Source: an uncultured Paracoccaceae bacterium (lineage in GTDB: Bacteria > Pseudomonadota > Alphaproteobacteria > Rhodobacterales > Rhodobacteraceae). From it: a stretch of 64,000 nt of DNA. The notes beneath the pieces were generated by a model. The model was not told the DNA's origin and searched no databases. It worked only from the letters and a program-made list of their open reading frames with translations. Made by a program: the position numbers and the translations under genes. Below, piece by piece: positions 1 through 8,947 of the stretch. Within the stretch, counting starts at the first letter, position 1; every line of letters begins with the position of its first letter. The stretch spans positions 558,001 to 622,000 of the forward strand of contig CANLYJ010000002.1 in assembly GCA_947495295.1 (NCBI GenBank). Reading direction: 5' to 3'.

Positions 1-281
1 CCGTCCTTGATCGCTGCCCCGAAAGGAAAGACCGACCAGTCACTTTCATTGCCCACCGGAACGACATCGGTGTGACCGTTGAACCCAAAGGTGCGGTTGG
101 CCCCCTTGCGCCCCCAACGGGCATATAAGTTCGGAACACCCCCGCGATCGACACGTGTGCAATCAAAACCGCCGTCTGACAGCAGTTTTTTCAAAAGCAC
201 GAGCGCGCCCCCTTCGGCCGGTGTCACGGAGGGGCAGCGAACAAGGTCAGCAGTCAGGGTGACGGGATCAACAGGTGTCAT
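1..281 (-). CDS. dapE: Succinyl-diaminopimelate desuccinylase, N-terminal part
   Basis: Only the first 93 codons are present; the gene runs off the left edge of the window. The translation begins [20 protein letters not shown] and contains [12 protein letters not shown], the M20 peptidase-family segment that carries the first metal-binding His and Asp (about residues 67-78). DapE hydrolyses N-succinyl-L,L-diaminopimelate in the lysine and peptidoglycan precursor pathway. It lies on the same strand as dapD about 1.3 kb upstream, so the two lysine-pathway genes probably share an operon with the three small genes between them. Identity is clear from the N-terminus, but the catalytic C-terminal half cannot be checked here. 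Confidence 0.9.
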   Translation of the reverse strand, partial: MTPVDPVTLTADLVRCPSVTPAEGGALVLLKKLLSDGGFDCTRVDRGGVPNLYARWGRKGANRTFGFNGHTDVVPVGNESDWSVFPFGAAIKD

Positions 282-334
282 GAAAGGCTCCTTTCAGAGC
301 TGGCTACCCGGATGGCGGCTTGGATGCAAATCTG

Positions 335-856
335 TCAGGTGGCCTGCGGCACGTGATGTTCCAGATAAACCAAATATGGGTCCAGCGCGGGATCATTGAA
401 ATTCTCTGCATAGCGCGGAATGCGCTTGAAACCGTAACGCTCATACATCGTCAGCATCGGCGTGTTACCTTTGATCGTATCGGCGTAAAGCACCTTGCAA
501 CCCATCTGGCGGGCCTCTGCCATGCGCGTCTCAAACAGCTGGCGGCCAAGCCCCAATCCCTGCGCTTCAGGCTTAACAAACATGCGCTTCAACTCTGCGG
601 CATCATCGCGAACCATGCGGATCATACCGCAGCCCATTAGTGTGCCATCCTCGGCTGTGGCTAATAACAATCTGTTTCGAGGCGGGAGCAGTTCATCTGC
701 ATGGGCCATGGTTTCGGCGGCCAATTCTTTTGGTGATAGCTGAGGGCCACCGATTTCAGTCAATTTGTCCGCCATAATCGTGTAATACTGGCAAAGCAGC
801 GCTTCAAACGCTGCCGCGTCGGGGATGTCTGCCGCAAATGAAAGAGTGATGTTCAT
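335..856 (-). CDS. GNAT-family N-acetyltransferase
   Basis: A 173-residue protein of typical single-domain GNAT length. The acetyl-CoA pyrophosphate-binding motif is visible as QGLGLGR at residues 99-105, followed by the amphipathic helix and a C-terminal MYERYGFKRI segment, which is the usual GNAT beta-bulge/C-terminal signature. The substrate cannot be told from sequence. It sits between dapE and two small conserved genes, all leftward, so it may be co-transcribed with the lysine genes without being part of the pathway. An AT-rich double dyad lies just upstream of its start, which argues for partial transcriptional separation from the gene before it. Confidence 0.85.
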   Translation of the reverse strand: MNITLSFAADIPDAAAFEALLCQYYTIMADKLTEIGGPQLSPKELAAETMAHADELLPPRNRLLLATAEDGTLMGCGMIRMVRDDAAELKRMFVKPEAQGLGLGRQLFETRMAEARQMGCKVLYADTIKGNTPMLTMYERYGFKRIPRYAENFNDPALDPYLVYLEHHVPQAT

Positions 857-883
857 AGTGAAACGGTCCTGCGCGCGATACGC

Positions 884-927
884 CAGAAATTTCCAAATTT
901 CTGACCAAAATCCTTGGAAGGATTTTG
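884..927. repeat. Two adjacent AT-rich dyads
   Basis: Two perfect inverted repeats stand side by side: CAGAAATTT/AAATTTCTG around CC (884-903) and CAAAATCCTT/AAGGATTTTG around GG (906-927). They occupy the gap between the 114-aa gene and the acetyltransferase gene. The form suggests a bidirectional terminator or a family of small palindromic intergenic repeats. A dyad with similar AAAATC...GATTTT ends occurs at 55668-55692. Confidence 0.55.
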
Positions 928-943
928 CGGGCTGCGCGAAACT

Positions 944-1288
944 TCAGGTTTTCTCATCAAAAAACGGGGTCATCTGGGCAACGATTACGCTGTTTTCGTC
1001 AAGCGCTCTTTGCATCAGCGCCTTTTCATCGTCCGAGATGTCATGCCCTTCGGCAAGCCGTTCATCCAACGTGCCGTAACCTGACACATCCAGTGGTGCC
1101 AGATCTGCCTGTTTGAGGATGGCGACGGTTTCGCGTACAGCTTCGGCTTCGTCCACGCCACTGGCATAGCACATCAGCGCGCCGCCTGTGGCCCCTTCAG
1201 GCAGCCCGTCACCCTTGTTTCGGCCAACCTCAACCAGCAGCGTATAGACCTTTTGTCTGGATTTCTTTTCCGCCATTGCCTGCGTCAT
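944..1288 (-). CDS. Conserved hypothetical protein, 114 aa
   Basis: A small soluble, acidic protein with no signal peptide or membrane segment. It starts MTQAMAEKKSRQKVYTLLVE and has a segment GGALMCYASGVDEAEAVRETV that looks like an alpha/beta fold. I do not recognise a functional family. Its start overlaps the stop of the upstream 91-aa membrane gene by four bases (ATGA), so the two are translationally coupled, and both lie between dapD and dapE. No metal-binding or catalytic motif is evident. The coding call rests on the overlap, the codon pattern and the operon position. Confidence 0.7.
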   Translation of the reverse strand: MTQAMAEKKSRQKVYTLLVEVGRNKGDGLPEGATGGALMCYASGVDEAEAVRETVAILKQADLAPLDVSGYGTLDERLAEGHDISDDEKALMQRALDENSVIVAQMTPFFDEKT

Positions 1289-1560
1289 TCCTTGTCTTCC
1301 CAGCGGGATCGCACCGCCCAGATTGTCGAGACGATAATCACGATCTGCAACGGGGCATAGATCACTGCCATCAGAAACAGCACCAGCCAGAACAATGAAA
1401 GCTGCATCAGGTAGATGAAGGTCAGTGCCGGGTTCCAGAGGGCAGCAAGCAGCAGCGCAATGATCAGCACGTCAGCGGCCACTGGCAGCCATGCTGCCTT
1501 GAAGGACGGGCGTTCGCCCGCCGCAATACGCTTGCGCGCCAGTGTCCGGCTGATGATCAC
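1285..1560 (-). CDS. Small membrane protein, 91 aa
   Basis: The protein has a basic N-terminus (MIISRTLARKRIAAGERPSF) and then two strongly hydrophobic stretches, roughly residues 27-45 and 50-78, ending in a charged tail RSRWEDKE. This predicts an inner-membrane protein with two or three helices. It is directly downstream of dapD with no gap and overlaps the 114-aa gene by four bases. The function is not recognisable; location in the dap operon is the only clue. Confidence 0.65.
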   Translation of the reverse strand: MIISRTLARKRIAAGERPSFKAAWLPVAADVLIIALLLAALWNPALTFIYLMQLSLFWLVLFLMAVIYAPLQIVIIVSTIWAVRSRWEDKE

Positions 1561-2388
1561 CTAGTCGCGCAACAATTCGTTGATGCCAGTCTTGGAGCGG
1601 GTTCGTTCGTCCACCCGTTTCACGATCACAGCACAATAAAGGCTGACATTGTTCTTGGAAGGCATGGAGCCTGCGACGACGACCGAATAGGGGGGCACCT
1701 CGCCGTACGTGACCTCACCGGTTTCGCGGTCCACGATCTTGGTTGACTGGCCGATGAAGACGCCCATGCCAAGGACGGAACCCTCGCGGACGATACAGCC
1801 TTCGACCACTTCTGACCGGGCACCAATAAAACAGTTATCCTCGATGATCGTCGGGCCTGCCTGCATCGGCTCCAGCACGCCGCCGATACCAACGCCGCCA
1901 GACAGATGCACGTTCTTGCCGATCTGCGCGCAGGACCCGACCGTGGCCCATGTATCAACCATCGTGCCTTCATCCACATAGGCACCAAGGTTCACGAAAG
2001 ACGGCATCAGCACCACGCCGGGCGCGATAAAGGCGGATTTGCGGACAACGCAGTTGGGCACTGCGCGAAATCCTGCGGCTTTCCATTGATTATCGCCCCA
2101 GCCCTTGAACTTGCTGTCGACCTTGTCCCACCAGCCACCGGCCTGCGGGCCGCCATCCTGCTGTTCCATATCCTTGATCCGAAAGCCCAACAGCACAGCC
2201 TTTTTGGCCCATTGGTTCACATGCCAACTGCCGTCATCCTGTTTTTCAGCGACACGTAACTGACCACCATCAAGGGCGTTCAATGTATCCTCAATCGCCT
2301 CGCGGGTTTCGCCGGTGGTCGCAGGAGAAATCGTATCGCGGGCATCCCACGCGGCTTCGATGGCGGTTTCAAGGGCGGCATTGGACAT
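1561..2388 (-). CDS. dapD: 2,3,4,5-tetrahydropyridine-2,6-dicarboxylate N-succinyltransferase
   Basis: A 275-residue protein, the normal DapD length. An alpha-helical N-terminal domain is followed by a left-handed beta-helix made of hexapeptide repeats (approximately residues 115-235), with [22 protein letters not shown] and [12 protein letters not shown] visible. DapD transfers succinyl from succinyl-CoA to tetrahydrodipicolinate, the committing step of the succinylase branch of lysine/meso-DAP synthesis in the cytoplasm. It appears to be the first gene of the leftward operon ending in dapE, and DapE removes the same succinyl group two steps later. The assignment is firm. Confidence 0.96.
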   Translation of the reverse strand: MSNAALETAIEAAWDARDTISPATTGETREAIEDTLNALDGGQLRVAEKQDDGSWHVNQWAKKAVLLGFRIKDMEQQDGGPQAGGWWDKVDSKFKGWGDNQWKAAGFRAVPNCVVRKSAFIAPGVVLMPSFVNLGAYVDEGTMVDTWATVGSCAQIGKNVHLSGGVGIGGVLEPMQAGPTIIEDNCFIGARSEVVEGCIVREGSVLGMGVFIGQSTKIVDRETGEVTYGEVPPYSVVVAGSMPSKNNVSLYCAVIVKRVDERTRSKTGINELLRD

Positions 2389-2523
2389 CTGAGGCTCCGA
2401 TCAATGGTTTAAAGGGTGTCTAGCCCGGCTGAACTGATCATTCAACGGGACCGCATCGCGTATTTCAATTGCATCTCTGGGCCTGGCGCGTAACGCTGGG
2501 GCCGCACAACACAGGACATCCGT

Positions 2524-3369
2524 ATGCAAGACAACCGACATCACCCGTTTCGCGACAGCCATCAGGATCGCGAGGCCGCGACGCATATCCCCGATACCCC
2601 GCAAACCCGGGCACCATCCTATGCGCTTGCCTTTGCGGATGAGGATTTCATGTGTCGCCCGGAATTGCGCCCGGTGCGGTTGCAACTGGAACTGCTGAAG
2701 CCTGAAATGCTGATGAACGAGGCGGGGATCGATTCAACGATTGTGCTGTTTGGGGGCGCCCGGATACCGGCACCGGCGAACAAAGAAAGCGCGCGGACAC
2801 AGACGCTGGCAGATTTGTCGAAATACTATGATGAGGCGCGGCGCTTTTCTCAGATGATGACGGAACGGTCGCTGAAATCGGGCGGCACCGAAGATGTCAT
2901 TGTCACCGGTGGCGGGCCGGGTGTGATGGAGGCGGGCAATCGCGGCGCGCTGGATGCGGGCGGGCAATCCATCGGGCTGAACATTGTGCTGCCCCATGAA
3001 CAGGCCCCAAATGAATATGTGACGCCGGATCTGTGCTTCAATTTCCACTATTTTGCGATCCGCAAGATGCACTTCCTGATGCGCGCCTCGGCGGTTTGCG
3101 TGTTTCCGGGCGGTTTTGGCACACTGGACGAGATGTTCGAGGCACTGACGCTGATCCAAACCGGGCGCATGGCACAGGTGCCATTCCTGCTATTTGGCCA
3201 ATCCTTCTGGGAAAAGATCATCAATTGGGATGCACTGTCTGACGCGGGCACAATCTCTGCCGAGGATTTGAAACTGTTCCGCTTTGTCGAAACGGCGGAA
3301 GAGGCGGTGGAGGCTTTGGATAACTGGGACGGTAAAGGCGAAAAGCGCGGGTTGATCCCGGGGCGCTGA
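2524..3369 (+). CDS. LOG-family nucleoside 5'-monophosphate phosphoribohydrolase
   Basis: A 281-residue protein with both LOG/'lysine decarboxylase-like' signatures: GGGPGVMEAGNRGA at residues 129-142 and PGGFGTLDE at 195-203, which form the nucleotide-binding and catalytic site. Members of this family cleave the N-glycosidic bond of nucleoside monophosphates such as AMP or cytokinin ribotides; the older lysine decarboxylase label is wrong. The N-terminal extension of about 65 residues before the Rossmann core matches the longer alphaproteobacterial form, which supports the chosen start, preceded by AGGAC. It is monocistronic, between dapD (divergent) and the LacI gene (convergent). Confidence 0.88.
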   Translation: MQDNRHHPFRDSHQDREAATHIPDTPQTRAPSYALAFADEDFMCRPELRPVRLQLELLKPEMLMNEAGIDSTIVLFGGARIPAPANKESARTQTLADLSKYYDEARRFSQMMTERSLKSGGTEDVIVTGGGPGVMEAGNRGALDAGGQSIGLNIVLPHEQAPNEYVTPDLCFNFHYFAIRKMHFLMRASAVCVFPGGFGTLDEMFEALTLIQTGRMAQVPFLLFGQSFWEKIINWDALSDAGTISAEDLKLFRFVETAEEAVEALDNWDGKGEKRGLIPGR

Positions 3370-3371
3370 CT

Positions 3372-4409
3372 CTACGCAGGTCCGGCAGTCGGAATCTCAA
3401 GGAACTGCATTGGTGGTAATTCCGGCTGTTTGATGGCCTGAATCGCCGCCTTGGCCAGAAATTCGCCCGCTGAGCCAACCTCTTCTGCGATCGTCAGAAT
3501 ATCCTTGCAGACGATTTTCAGAACCGGTGATGCTTCCTTGGCGAAGATATCCATCTCCTTGCCGATGGTAACGCCGCGACTTTCTGCCGTTGCAAAGGCT
3601 GCTAATGCCGACGCGGCCGATGCGGTGACTATCGCATCCGTATCAGGGGCGGTGGTCAGATGGGCGGCGATCCCCTCGGCCACATCGGGGGTCTGGTCGT
3701 CGCTGGTCACGCTTTCAAGGATGGATAGCGACAGACCGGTCGCAGCGGCCCGTTCGCGCAGGCCGGCCACCAGGTGCAACGCATAGCTTTGGCGCAACGG
3801 CGGGGCGACGACGGCCACATGTTTACGGCCGCGCGCATGCAGCATGTCGATAGCAAGCCGCCCGTATGTTTCGTTGTCGAAATCATAATATGGGTGCTGG
3901 TCCGACCAGTTGCTGCGGCCATGGGTGGCGAAGGGAAAGTTGCGCTCCATCAGGTAGGCGATGCGCGCATCCTCGGGTTCGATCTGGTTCAGGATGACAG
4001 CATCTGCCGATCCCGTTTCATAAATGTAACGGATCGGTTTCATGATGTCGGCATTCGGGGAATAGGGCATGACGTTCAGGTGAAAACTTGTGCCCTCAAA
4101 ACCGCCTGCAACCGATGAAATCAGACGGGCGGTGTGGTTGTCATGTTCGGTCGACATAACAAGGCTGATCACATTGGTCCGACCCGTGCGCAGGCGAACC
4201 CCGGCACGATTGGGGACATAGCCAATTTCATCCGCGATTTTGCGAATCAGCTTCTTTGTGTCGCTGCCGATATCAGGCGCATCATTCAATGCACGCGACA
4301 CGGTCGGGACGGCGAGCCCGCTGATCTTTGATATTGTTTTCAGCGTCGGCTTTGGGGTCCGGCCCAATGTCGGATGCCCGTGGGCAGGGTCATTTTCATA
4401 ATCCGACAT
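3372..4409 (-). CDS. LacI-family transcriptional regulator
   Basis: A 345-residue LacI/GalR regulator. The helix-turn-helix lies at about residues 22-42 (TLKTISKISGLAVPTVSRAL) and is followed by the hinge-type IGYVPNRAGVRLRTGRT and a periplasmic-binding-protein-like sensor domain. It is divergent from the sugar ABC operon that begins about 200 bp away and is almost certainly its local repressor or regulator, with a sugar or sugar derivative as effector. Dyads in the shared intergenic region (4476-4492 and 4557-4592) are candidate operators. Its stop lies two bases from that of the convergent LOG gene. Confidence 0.93.
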   Translation of the reverse strand: MSDYENDPAHGHPTLGRTPKPTLKTISKISGLAVPTVSRALNDAPDIGSDTKKLIRKIADEIGYVPNRAGVRLRTGRTNVISLVMSTEHDNHTARLISSVAGGFEGTSFHLNVMPYSPNADIMKPIRYIYETGSADAVILNQIEPEDARIAYLMERNFPFATHGRSNWSDQHPYYDFDNETYGRLAIDMLHARGRKHVAVVAPPLRQSYALHLVAGLRERAAATGLSLSILESVTSDDQTPDVAEGIAAHLTTAPDTDAIVTASAASALAAFATAESRGVTIGKEMDIFAKEASPVLKIVCKDILTIAEEVGSAGEFLAKAAIQAIKQPELPPMQFLEIPTAGPA

Positions 4410-4475
4410 GCGTATTTCCTCTTAATCGACGCCAGTTTGCAGGAACTCTGCACTGCCAGTAGCGCAGTACGGAGG

Positions 4476-4492
4476 TGAACGTATAGCGTTCA
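4476..4492. promoter_or_regulatory. Candidate operator dyad in the LacI/ABC intergenic region
   Basis: TGAACG and CGTTCA flank TATAG, a 17-bp inverted repeat about 65 bp upstream of the LacI start codon. Its size suits a LacI-type dimer site, but binding is inferred only from position and symmetry. Confidence 0.4.
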
Positions 4493-4556
4493 AAATGCCT
4501 TTGGCGCGACCGCATTTCTTTCTTTTATACTGTTTTAATAATTCTTGCGAGGTCAA

Positions 4557-4592
4557 TCTAAATCGTTATAGGCTCATCTACAACGATTTAGA
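4557..4592. promoter_or_regulatory. Long dyad before the sugar ABC operon (operator or 5' UTR hairpin)
   Basis: Fifteen-base arms (4557-4571 and 4578-4592, TCTAAATCGTTATAG against CTACAACGATTTAGA) pair with a single mismatch around a six-base spacer GCTCAT. The dyad ends five bases before the Shine-Dalgarno sequence GGGAGGAG of the substrate-binding-protein gene. It could be the main LacI-family operator or, if transcribed, an RNA hairpin beside the ribosome binding site. No T-run follows it, so a terminator is unlikely. Confidence 0.6.
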
Positions 4593-4610
4593 ACCAGGGA
4601 GGAGATAATC

Positions 4611-5840
4611 GTGAAACTCACAACAAAACTGCTGGCAGCAACGGCAATGGTCGCTGCATCGTCAGTATCGGCCGTTGAACTGGAAGTGACCCACTGGTGG
4701 ACATCCGGCGGTGAAGCCGCAGCCGTGTCAGAGTTTGCAAAAGCATTCGACGCGACAGAACATTCATGGTTGGACGGGGCGATTGCCGGTTCCGGCGGTA
4801 CCGCGCGTCCGATCATCATTTCCCGTATCCTTGGCGGCGACCCGATGCACGCCACCCAGCTGAACCATGGCCGTCAGGCGGAAGAGCTGGTCGAAGCCGG
4901 TCTGATGCTTGACCTGACAGACGTCGCTGAGGCCGGTGGCTGGGCAGATGTTGTGAACCCAAGCCGTCTGTTGGACGGATGCACATTGGATGGCAAGATT
5001 TACTGTGTGCCTGTGAACATCCACTCACCACAGTGGCTGTGGTTGTCGCATGACGCATTCGAAAAGGCTGGCGTTGACGTGCCTGCCGATTGGTTCGCAT
5101 TTGTCGAAGCCGCACCCGCACTGCGCGACGCTGACGTGATCCCGCTCGCTATGGGGCAGCAAGCCTGGCAGACCAGCCTTGCCTTTGGGGCAATCATGGT
5201 CGCCGTTGGTGGAACAGAACTGTATATCGACGTTCTGACAAACAAGAGTGCCGAAGCCGCAGCAAGCGAAGACATGACGAAGGTTTTTCAGGCTTACGCT
5301 GACGCGCGATCCTTGTCTGACGGATCAAATGTTCAGGACTGGAATCAGGCCACAAACCTTGTGATTACAGGTATGGCCGGTGGTCAGATCCATGGTGACT
5401 GGGCGCAGGGCGAATTCCAGGTTGCCGGACAGGTTGCTGGCGAAGACTACACCTGTCTGCCGGGTCTGGGCGTGAACGAAATCATCGCAACTGGCGGTGA
5501 CGCGTTTTATTTCCCAAAGCAGGACGATCCAGAGATCGAGGCGGCCCAGAAAGAGCTTGCTGCGCTGATGATCAGCCCCGAAGTGCAGGTTGCCTTCAAC
5601 CTCAAAAAAGGTTCGCTGCCGATCCGTGGTGACGTGGACCTGTCAGCCGCCAATGACTGCATGAAAAAAGGACTTGAGATCCTTGCAGCTGGCAATGTGC
5701 TGCCCGATGGCGTGAACGCCTATTCCGCTGACACCGCCGGTCAATTGGAAGACCTGATGGTTGAATTCTGGAACGATACCAGCATCACTGTCGAAGATGC
5801 GCAGGCGCGCTATGTCGGCATCATCGAAAGCGCTGACTAA
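4611..5840 (+). CDS. Sugar ABC transporter substrate-binding protein (CUT1 type)
   Basis: A 409-residue periplasmic binding protein of extracellular solute-binding family 1. A Sec signal peptide (MKLTTKLLAATAMVAASSVSA, cleavage near residue 21) precedes VELEVTHWWTSGGE, the standard start of sugar binders of this class, and ILGGDPMHATQLNHGRQ resembles the glucose/mannose-binding subgroup. Translation begins at GTG with a strong GGGAGGAG upstream. It is the first gene of a rightward run of two permeases, an ATPase, an epimerase and a dehydrogenase. The exact sugar is unknown; a monosaccharide or small glycoside fits the catabolic genes. Confidence 0.92.
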   Translation: MKLTTKLLAATAMVAASSVSAVELEVTHWWTSGGEAAAVSEFAKAFDATEHSWLDGAIAGSGGTARPIIISRILGGDPMHATQLNHGRQAEELVEAGLMLDLTDVAEAGGWADVVNPSRLLDGCTLDGKIYCVPVNIHSPQWLWLSHDAFEKAGVDVPADWFAFVEAAPALRDADVIPLAMGQQAWQTSLAFGAIMVAVGGTELYIDVLTNKSAEAAASEDMTKVFQAYADARSLSDGSNVQDWNQATNLVITGMAGGQIHGDWAQGEFQVAGQVAGEDYTCLPGLGVNEIIATGGDAFYFPKQDDPEIEAAQKELAALMISPEVQVAFNLKKGSLPIRGDVDLSAANDCMKKGLEILAAGNVLPDGVNAYSADTAGQLEDLMVEFWNDTSITVEDAQARYVGIIESAD

Positions 5841-5856
5841 GCGATCTTTCCGGTGG

Positions 5857-5880
5857 GGCCCGTAGCAGTTGCTGCGGGCC
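5857..5880 (+). other. Intercistronic stem-loop after the binding-protein gene
   Basis: GGCCCGTAGCA and TGCTGCGGGCC can pair with one G-U position around a two-base loop, 17 bases after the stop codon of the binding-protein gene. There is no T-run. Such hairpins are common after binding-protein genes and usually protect the upstream mRNA or attenuate transcription, giving excess binding protein over permease. Confidence 0.55.
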
Positions 5881-5971
5881 TCGCCGTTCCACCCATAAAA
5901 AACGGCAGTTCCAAGCACCTTAAACGGGCGGGGTGTTTTGACCCACCTGATAGCCAACGACGGGGGACAAC

Positions 5972-6895
5972 ATGGCGGTGACAGACACCGGACAGACAGA
6001 GGTCAGTACGAAAAGACCCTCTCGCCTGTTCAAAAACATTGCGGCAAAGATCGCAGCGATTCCGATGATATTCACGGCCCTGGTCGTGTTCGTCGGATGC
6101 ACGCTTTGGACGATCTACCATTCGTTCACTCGGTCACGTCTCTTACCAGCCCCGGACAAGTGGGTTGGCCTGGACAATTATGAACGGCTGTGGAGCGAAA
6201 ACCGCTGGCTGATTTCCATCGAGAACCTGGCCATCTACGGCCTGTGCTCTCTGGTTCTGTCGCTGACCATCGGCTTTGTCCTTGCGGCCCTGCTGGACCG
6301 CAAGATCAGGTTCGAAAACACCATCCGCACCATTATCCTATACCCCTTTGCCTTGTCATTCGTGGTGACCGGCCTGGCGTGGCAGTGGATCTTGAACCCT
6401 GAACTGGGTCTGCAAAACACGGTGCGCAATATCGGTTGGGAAAGCTTTACCTTTGATCCGCTCAACAACGCCGATATTGTGATTTATGGCGTTCTGATTG
6501 CGGGCATCTGGCAAGGGTCAGGCTTTGTCATGGTGCTGCTGCTTGCCGGGATGCGCGGCATCGACGAGGACGTCTGGAAGGCGTCCCGTGTCGAAGGCAT
6601 CCCCGCCTGGAAAACCTATATCTTTATTGTCATCCCAATGATGCGGCCAGTATTTGTCACCGCATTGGTGATCATTTCGGCGGGGATCATCAAGGTTTAC
6701 GATCTTGTCGTGGCCCAAACCAGTGGGGGACCGGGCATCGCGTCCGAGGTGCCCGCAAAATACGTCATCGAGAAGATGTTTCAGGCGCAGAACCTCGGGC
6801 TTGGTTTTGCCGCCTCGACCATGATGTTGCTCAGCGTTCTGGTGGTGTTGATCCCATGGGCCTACCTCGAATTCGGAGGCAAGAAAAATGGTTGA
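5972..6895 (+). CDS. Sugar ABC transporter permease (MalF-like)
   Basis: A 307-residue inner-membrane protein with about six transmembrane helices. The cytoplasmic EAA loop that docks on the ATPase is visible near residues 207-227 (ASRVEGIPAWKTYIFIVIP). It follows the substrate-binding protein after 131 bp and overlaps the next permease gene by eight bases. With the MalG-like partner it forms the heterodimeric channel of the CUT1 transporter. Length and arrangement are normal for the family. Confidence 0.93.
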   Translation: MAVTDTGQTEVSTKRPSRLFKNIAAKIAAIPMIFTALVVFVGCTLWTIYHSFTRSRLLPAPDKWVGLDNYERLWSENRWLISIENLAIYGLCSLVLSLTIGFVLAALLDRKIRFENTIRTIILYPFALSFVVTGLAWQWILNPELGLQNTVRNIGWESFTFDPLNNADIVIYGVLIAGIWQGSGFVMVLLLAGMRGIDEDVWKASRVEGIPAWKTYIFIVIPMMRPVFVTALVIISAGIIKVYDLVVAQTSGGPGIASEVPAKYVIEKMFQAQNLGLGFAASTMMLLSVLVVLIPWAYLEFGGKKNG

Positions 6896-7871
6896 TGCAA
6901 CCGTAAATACACAGTCGGGCCCACGCGGTCCAAAACCCAAAAAGGCGCTGTCATCCACCAATGTCATCATCTACGGCACGCTTTTTGTCGTCTGCATGTA
7001 CTATCTTCTGCCGCTTTACGTGATGATCGTCACGTCGCTGAAAGGGATGCCAGAGGTCCGGCTTGGCAACATCTTTGGGCCACCTGTCGAAGTCACGTTC
7101 CAACCTTGGGTCAAAGCCTGGTCAGAGGCCTGCACTGGCATCAATTGCGAGGGTCTGTCGCGGGGTTTCTGGAACTCTGTCTGGATCCTTGTGCCATCGG
7201 TGATCATTTCAATCGCGATTGCATCGGTCAGCGGTTACGCCCTTGCCAACTGGCGTTTCAAAGGGTCCGAGGTGTTTTTCACCATCCTGATCTTTGGGGC
7301 GTTCATTCCTTATCAGGTGATGATCTATCCCATCGTGATCCTGCTGCGCGAAAGCGGCGAAGGGATAACATCAGTGCTAAAGGCGTTTAATCCGATGCTT
7401 GAGGCGATGGGATTTGAAGGGTTCAAAACCTTCCGCCTGATGGGCAGCGTGTCGGGGTTGGTGATCGTCCACACGATTTTCGGCATGCCGATCCTGACGC
7501 TATTGTTCCGCAACTATTTCACCTCTGTGCCGGAAGAGCTGTTCAAGGCCGCCCGTGTCGATGGTGCCGGTTTCTGGGGCATCTATTTCCGGATCATGCT
7601 GCCCATGTCCCTGCCGATTTTCGTCGTTGCGATGATCCTGCAGGTCACGGGGATCTGGAACGATTTCCTGTTCGGGGTGATCTACACCAAGCCCGAAACA
7701 TATCCGATGACCGTGCAGCTTAATAACATCGTCAACTCGGTCCAGGGCGTGAAGGAATACAACGTCAACATGGCCGCCACCCTTCTTACCGGGCTTGTCC
7801 CACTCGTCATTTACTTCGCATCGGGGAAACTTTTCGTCCGGGGCATCGCAGCAGGAGCCGTCAAAGGATGA
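6888..7871 (+). CDS. Sugar ABC transporter permease (MalG-like)
   Basis: A 327-residue inner-membrane protein with about six transmembrane helices and the EAA loop AARVDGAGFWGIYFRIMLP in its C-terminal third. It is the second permease of the CUT1 transporter. Its start overlaps the MalF-like gene by eight bases and its stop overlaps the ATPase start by four bases, which indicates strict co-translation of the three membrane-complex subunits. Nothing is unusual in length or motif content. Confidence 0.93.
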   Translation: MVDATVNTQSGPRGPKPKKALSSTNVIIYGTLFVVCMYYLLPLYVMIVTSLKGMPEVRLGNIFGPPVEVTFQPWVKAWSEACTGINCEGLSRGFWNSVWILVPSVIISIAIASVSGYALANWRFKGSEVFFTILIFGAFIPYQVMIYPIVILLRESGEGITSVLKAFNPMLEAMGFEGFKTFRLMGSVSGLVIVHTIFGMPILTLLFRNYFTSVPEELFKAARVDGAGFWGIYFRIMLPMSLPIFVVAMILQVTGIWNDFLFGVIYTKPETYPMTVQLNNIVNSVQGVKEYNVNMAATLLTGLVPLVIYFASGKLFVRGIAAGAVKG

Positions 7872-8947
7872 CATATTCGGTTGAAATCAAACAACTCGAC
7901 CTCGCATTTGGGGCGGTAAAGGTCTTGCAAGGGCTGGACCTGAATGTAAGCGAGGGCGAATTCCTTGTCCTGCTGGGATCATCGGGCTGCGGTAAATCCA
8001 CCCTGTTGAACTGTATCGCGGGCCTGTTGGAGATCACCGACGGCCAGATATTCATCAAGGGCAAAAATGTCACCTGGGCTGAACCTTCCGAGCGGGGGAT
8101 CGGCATGGTTTTCCAGTCCTACGCGCTGTACCCGCAGATGACCGTAAAGGGGAACCTTTCCTTTGGCCTGAAGAACGCGAAAATCCCGAAAAACGAGATT
8201 GAAAAGCGGGTCGCACGGGCCGCCGAAATCCTGCAAATCGGTCCACTGCTGGACCGGAAGCCGGGTGCGCTGTCCGGCGGGCAGCGCCAGCGTGTCGCCA
8301 TCGGGCGCGCACTGGTGCGGGACGTGGATGTGTTTCTTTTCGATGAACCGCTGTCCAACCTAGATGCCAAGCTGCGTGTGGATTTACGGGTCGAGCTGAA
8401 GCGGCTGCATAATCAGCTGCAAAATACGATGATCTACGTCACCCATGATCAGGTCGAGGCGATGACACTTGCCGACCGGATCGCGGTGATGAAGGGCGGT
8501 GCGATCATGCAGCTCGGCTCACCGGATGAGATTTATAACAAGCCCCGCAACCTTTACGTGGCTGACTTCATCGGCTCACCCTCGATGAACTTTGTCGAAG
8601 GGCACCTGGAGGGCGGCCTTTTCAAAGTGGATGACATGGTCTTGCCCATGGATGGCTATGTGTTTGCAGCGCCACAGACCGCTGACCGCCTCGCAACCAT
8701 TGGTATTCGGCCCGAACATGTCGTTACTGGCGAACTCGTTCCCAATGCGCCTTTGCAGTTCAATGTCGATGTTGATCTGGTCGAACCGATGGGGTCAGAC
8801 ACACTGGTTTATGCCAAGCTGGGCCAGCATCCCTTCCGCATTCGGATGGACGGGCAGGCCAGCGTCAAGGTTGGCGAGACGATTTCAATCGGCGTGGACC
8901 CATCGCGGGCATCCTTGTTTGACACCGCGACCGAGGACCGTCTGTGA
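7868..8947 (+). CDS. Sugar ABC transporter ATP-binding protein (MsmX/UgpC type)
   Basis: A 359-residue ATPase with Walker A GSSGCGKST at residues 37-45, the Q-loop segment VFQSYALYPQM, the signature LSGGQRQRV, Walker B VFLFDEPLSNLD and the H-loop VTHDQ. The C-terminal third is a TOBE regulatory domain, as in MalK-type subunits. It energises import of the sugar bound by the 4611-5840 product. The stop codon is immediately overlapped by a possible GTG start of a short uncertain reading frame. Confidence 0.95.
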   Translation: MTYSVEIKQLDLAFGAVKVLQGLDLNVSEGEFLVLLGSSGCGKSTLLNCIAGLLEITDGQIFIKGKNVTWAEPSERGIGMVFQSYALYPQMTVKGNLSFGLKNAKIPKNEIEKRVARAAEILQIGPLLDRKPGALSGGQRQRVAIGRALVRDVDVFLFDEPLSNLDAKLRVDLRVELKRLHNQLQNTMIYVTHDQVEAMTLADRIAVMKGGAIMQLGSPDEIYNKPRNLYVADFIGSPSMNFVEGHLEGGLFKVDDMVLPMDGYVFAAPQTADRLATIGIRPEHVVTGELVPNAPLQFNVDVDLVEPMGSDTLVYAKLGQHPFRIRMDGQASVKVGETISIGVDPSRASLFDTATEDRL

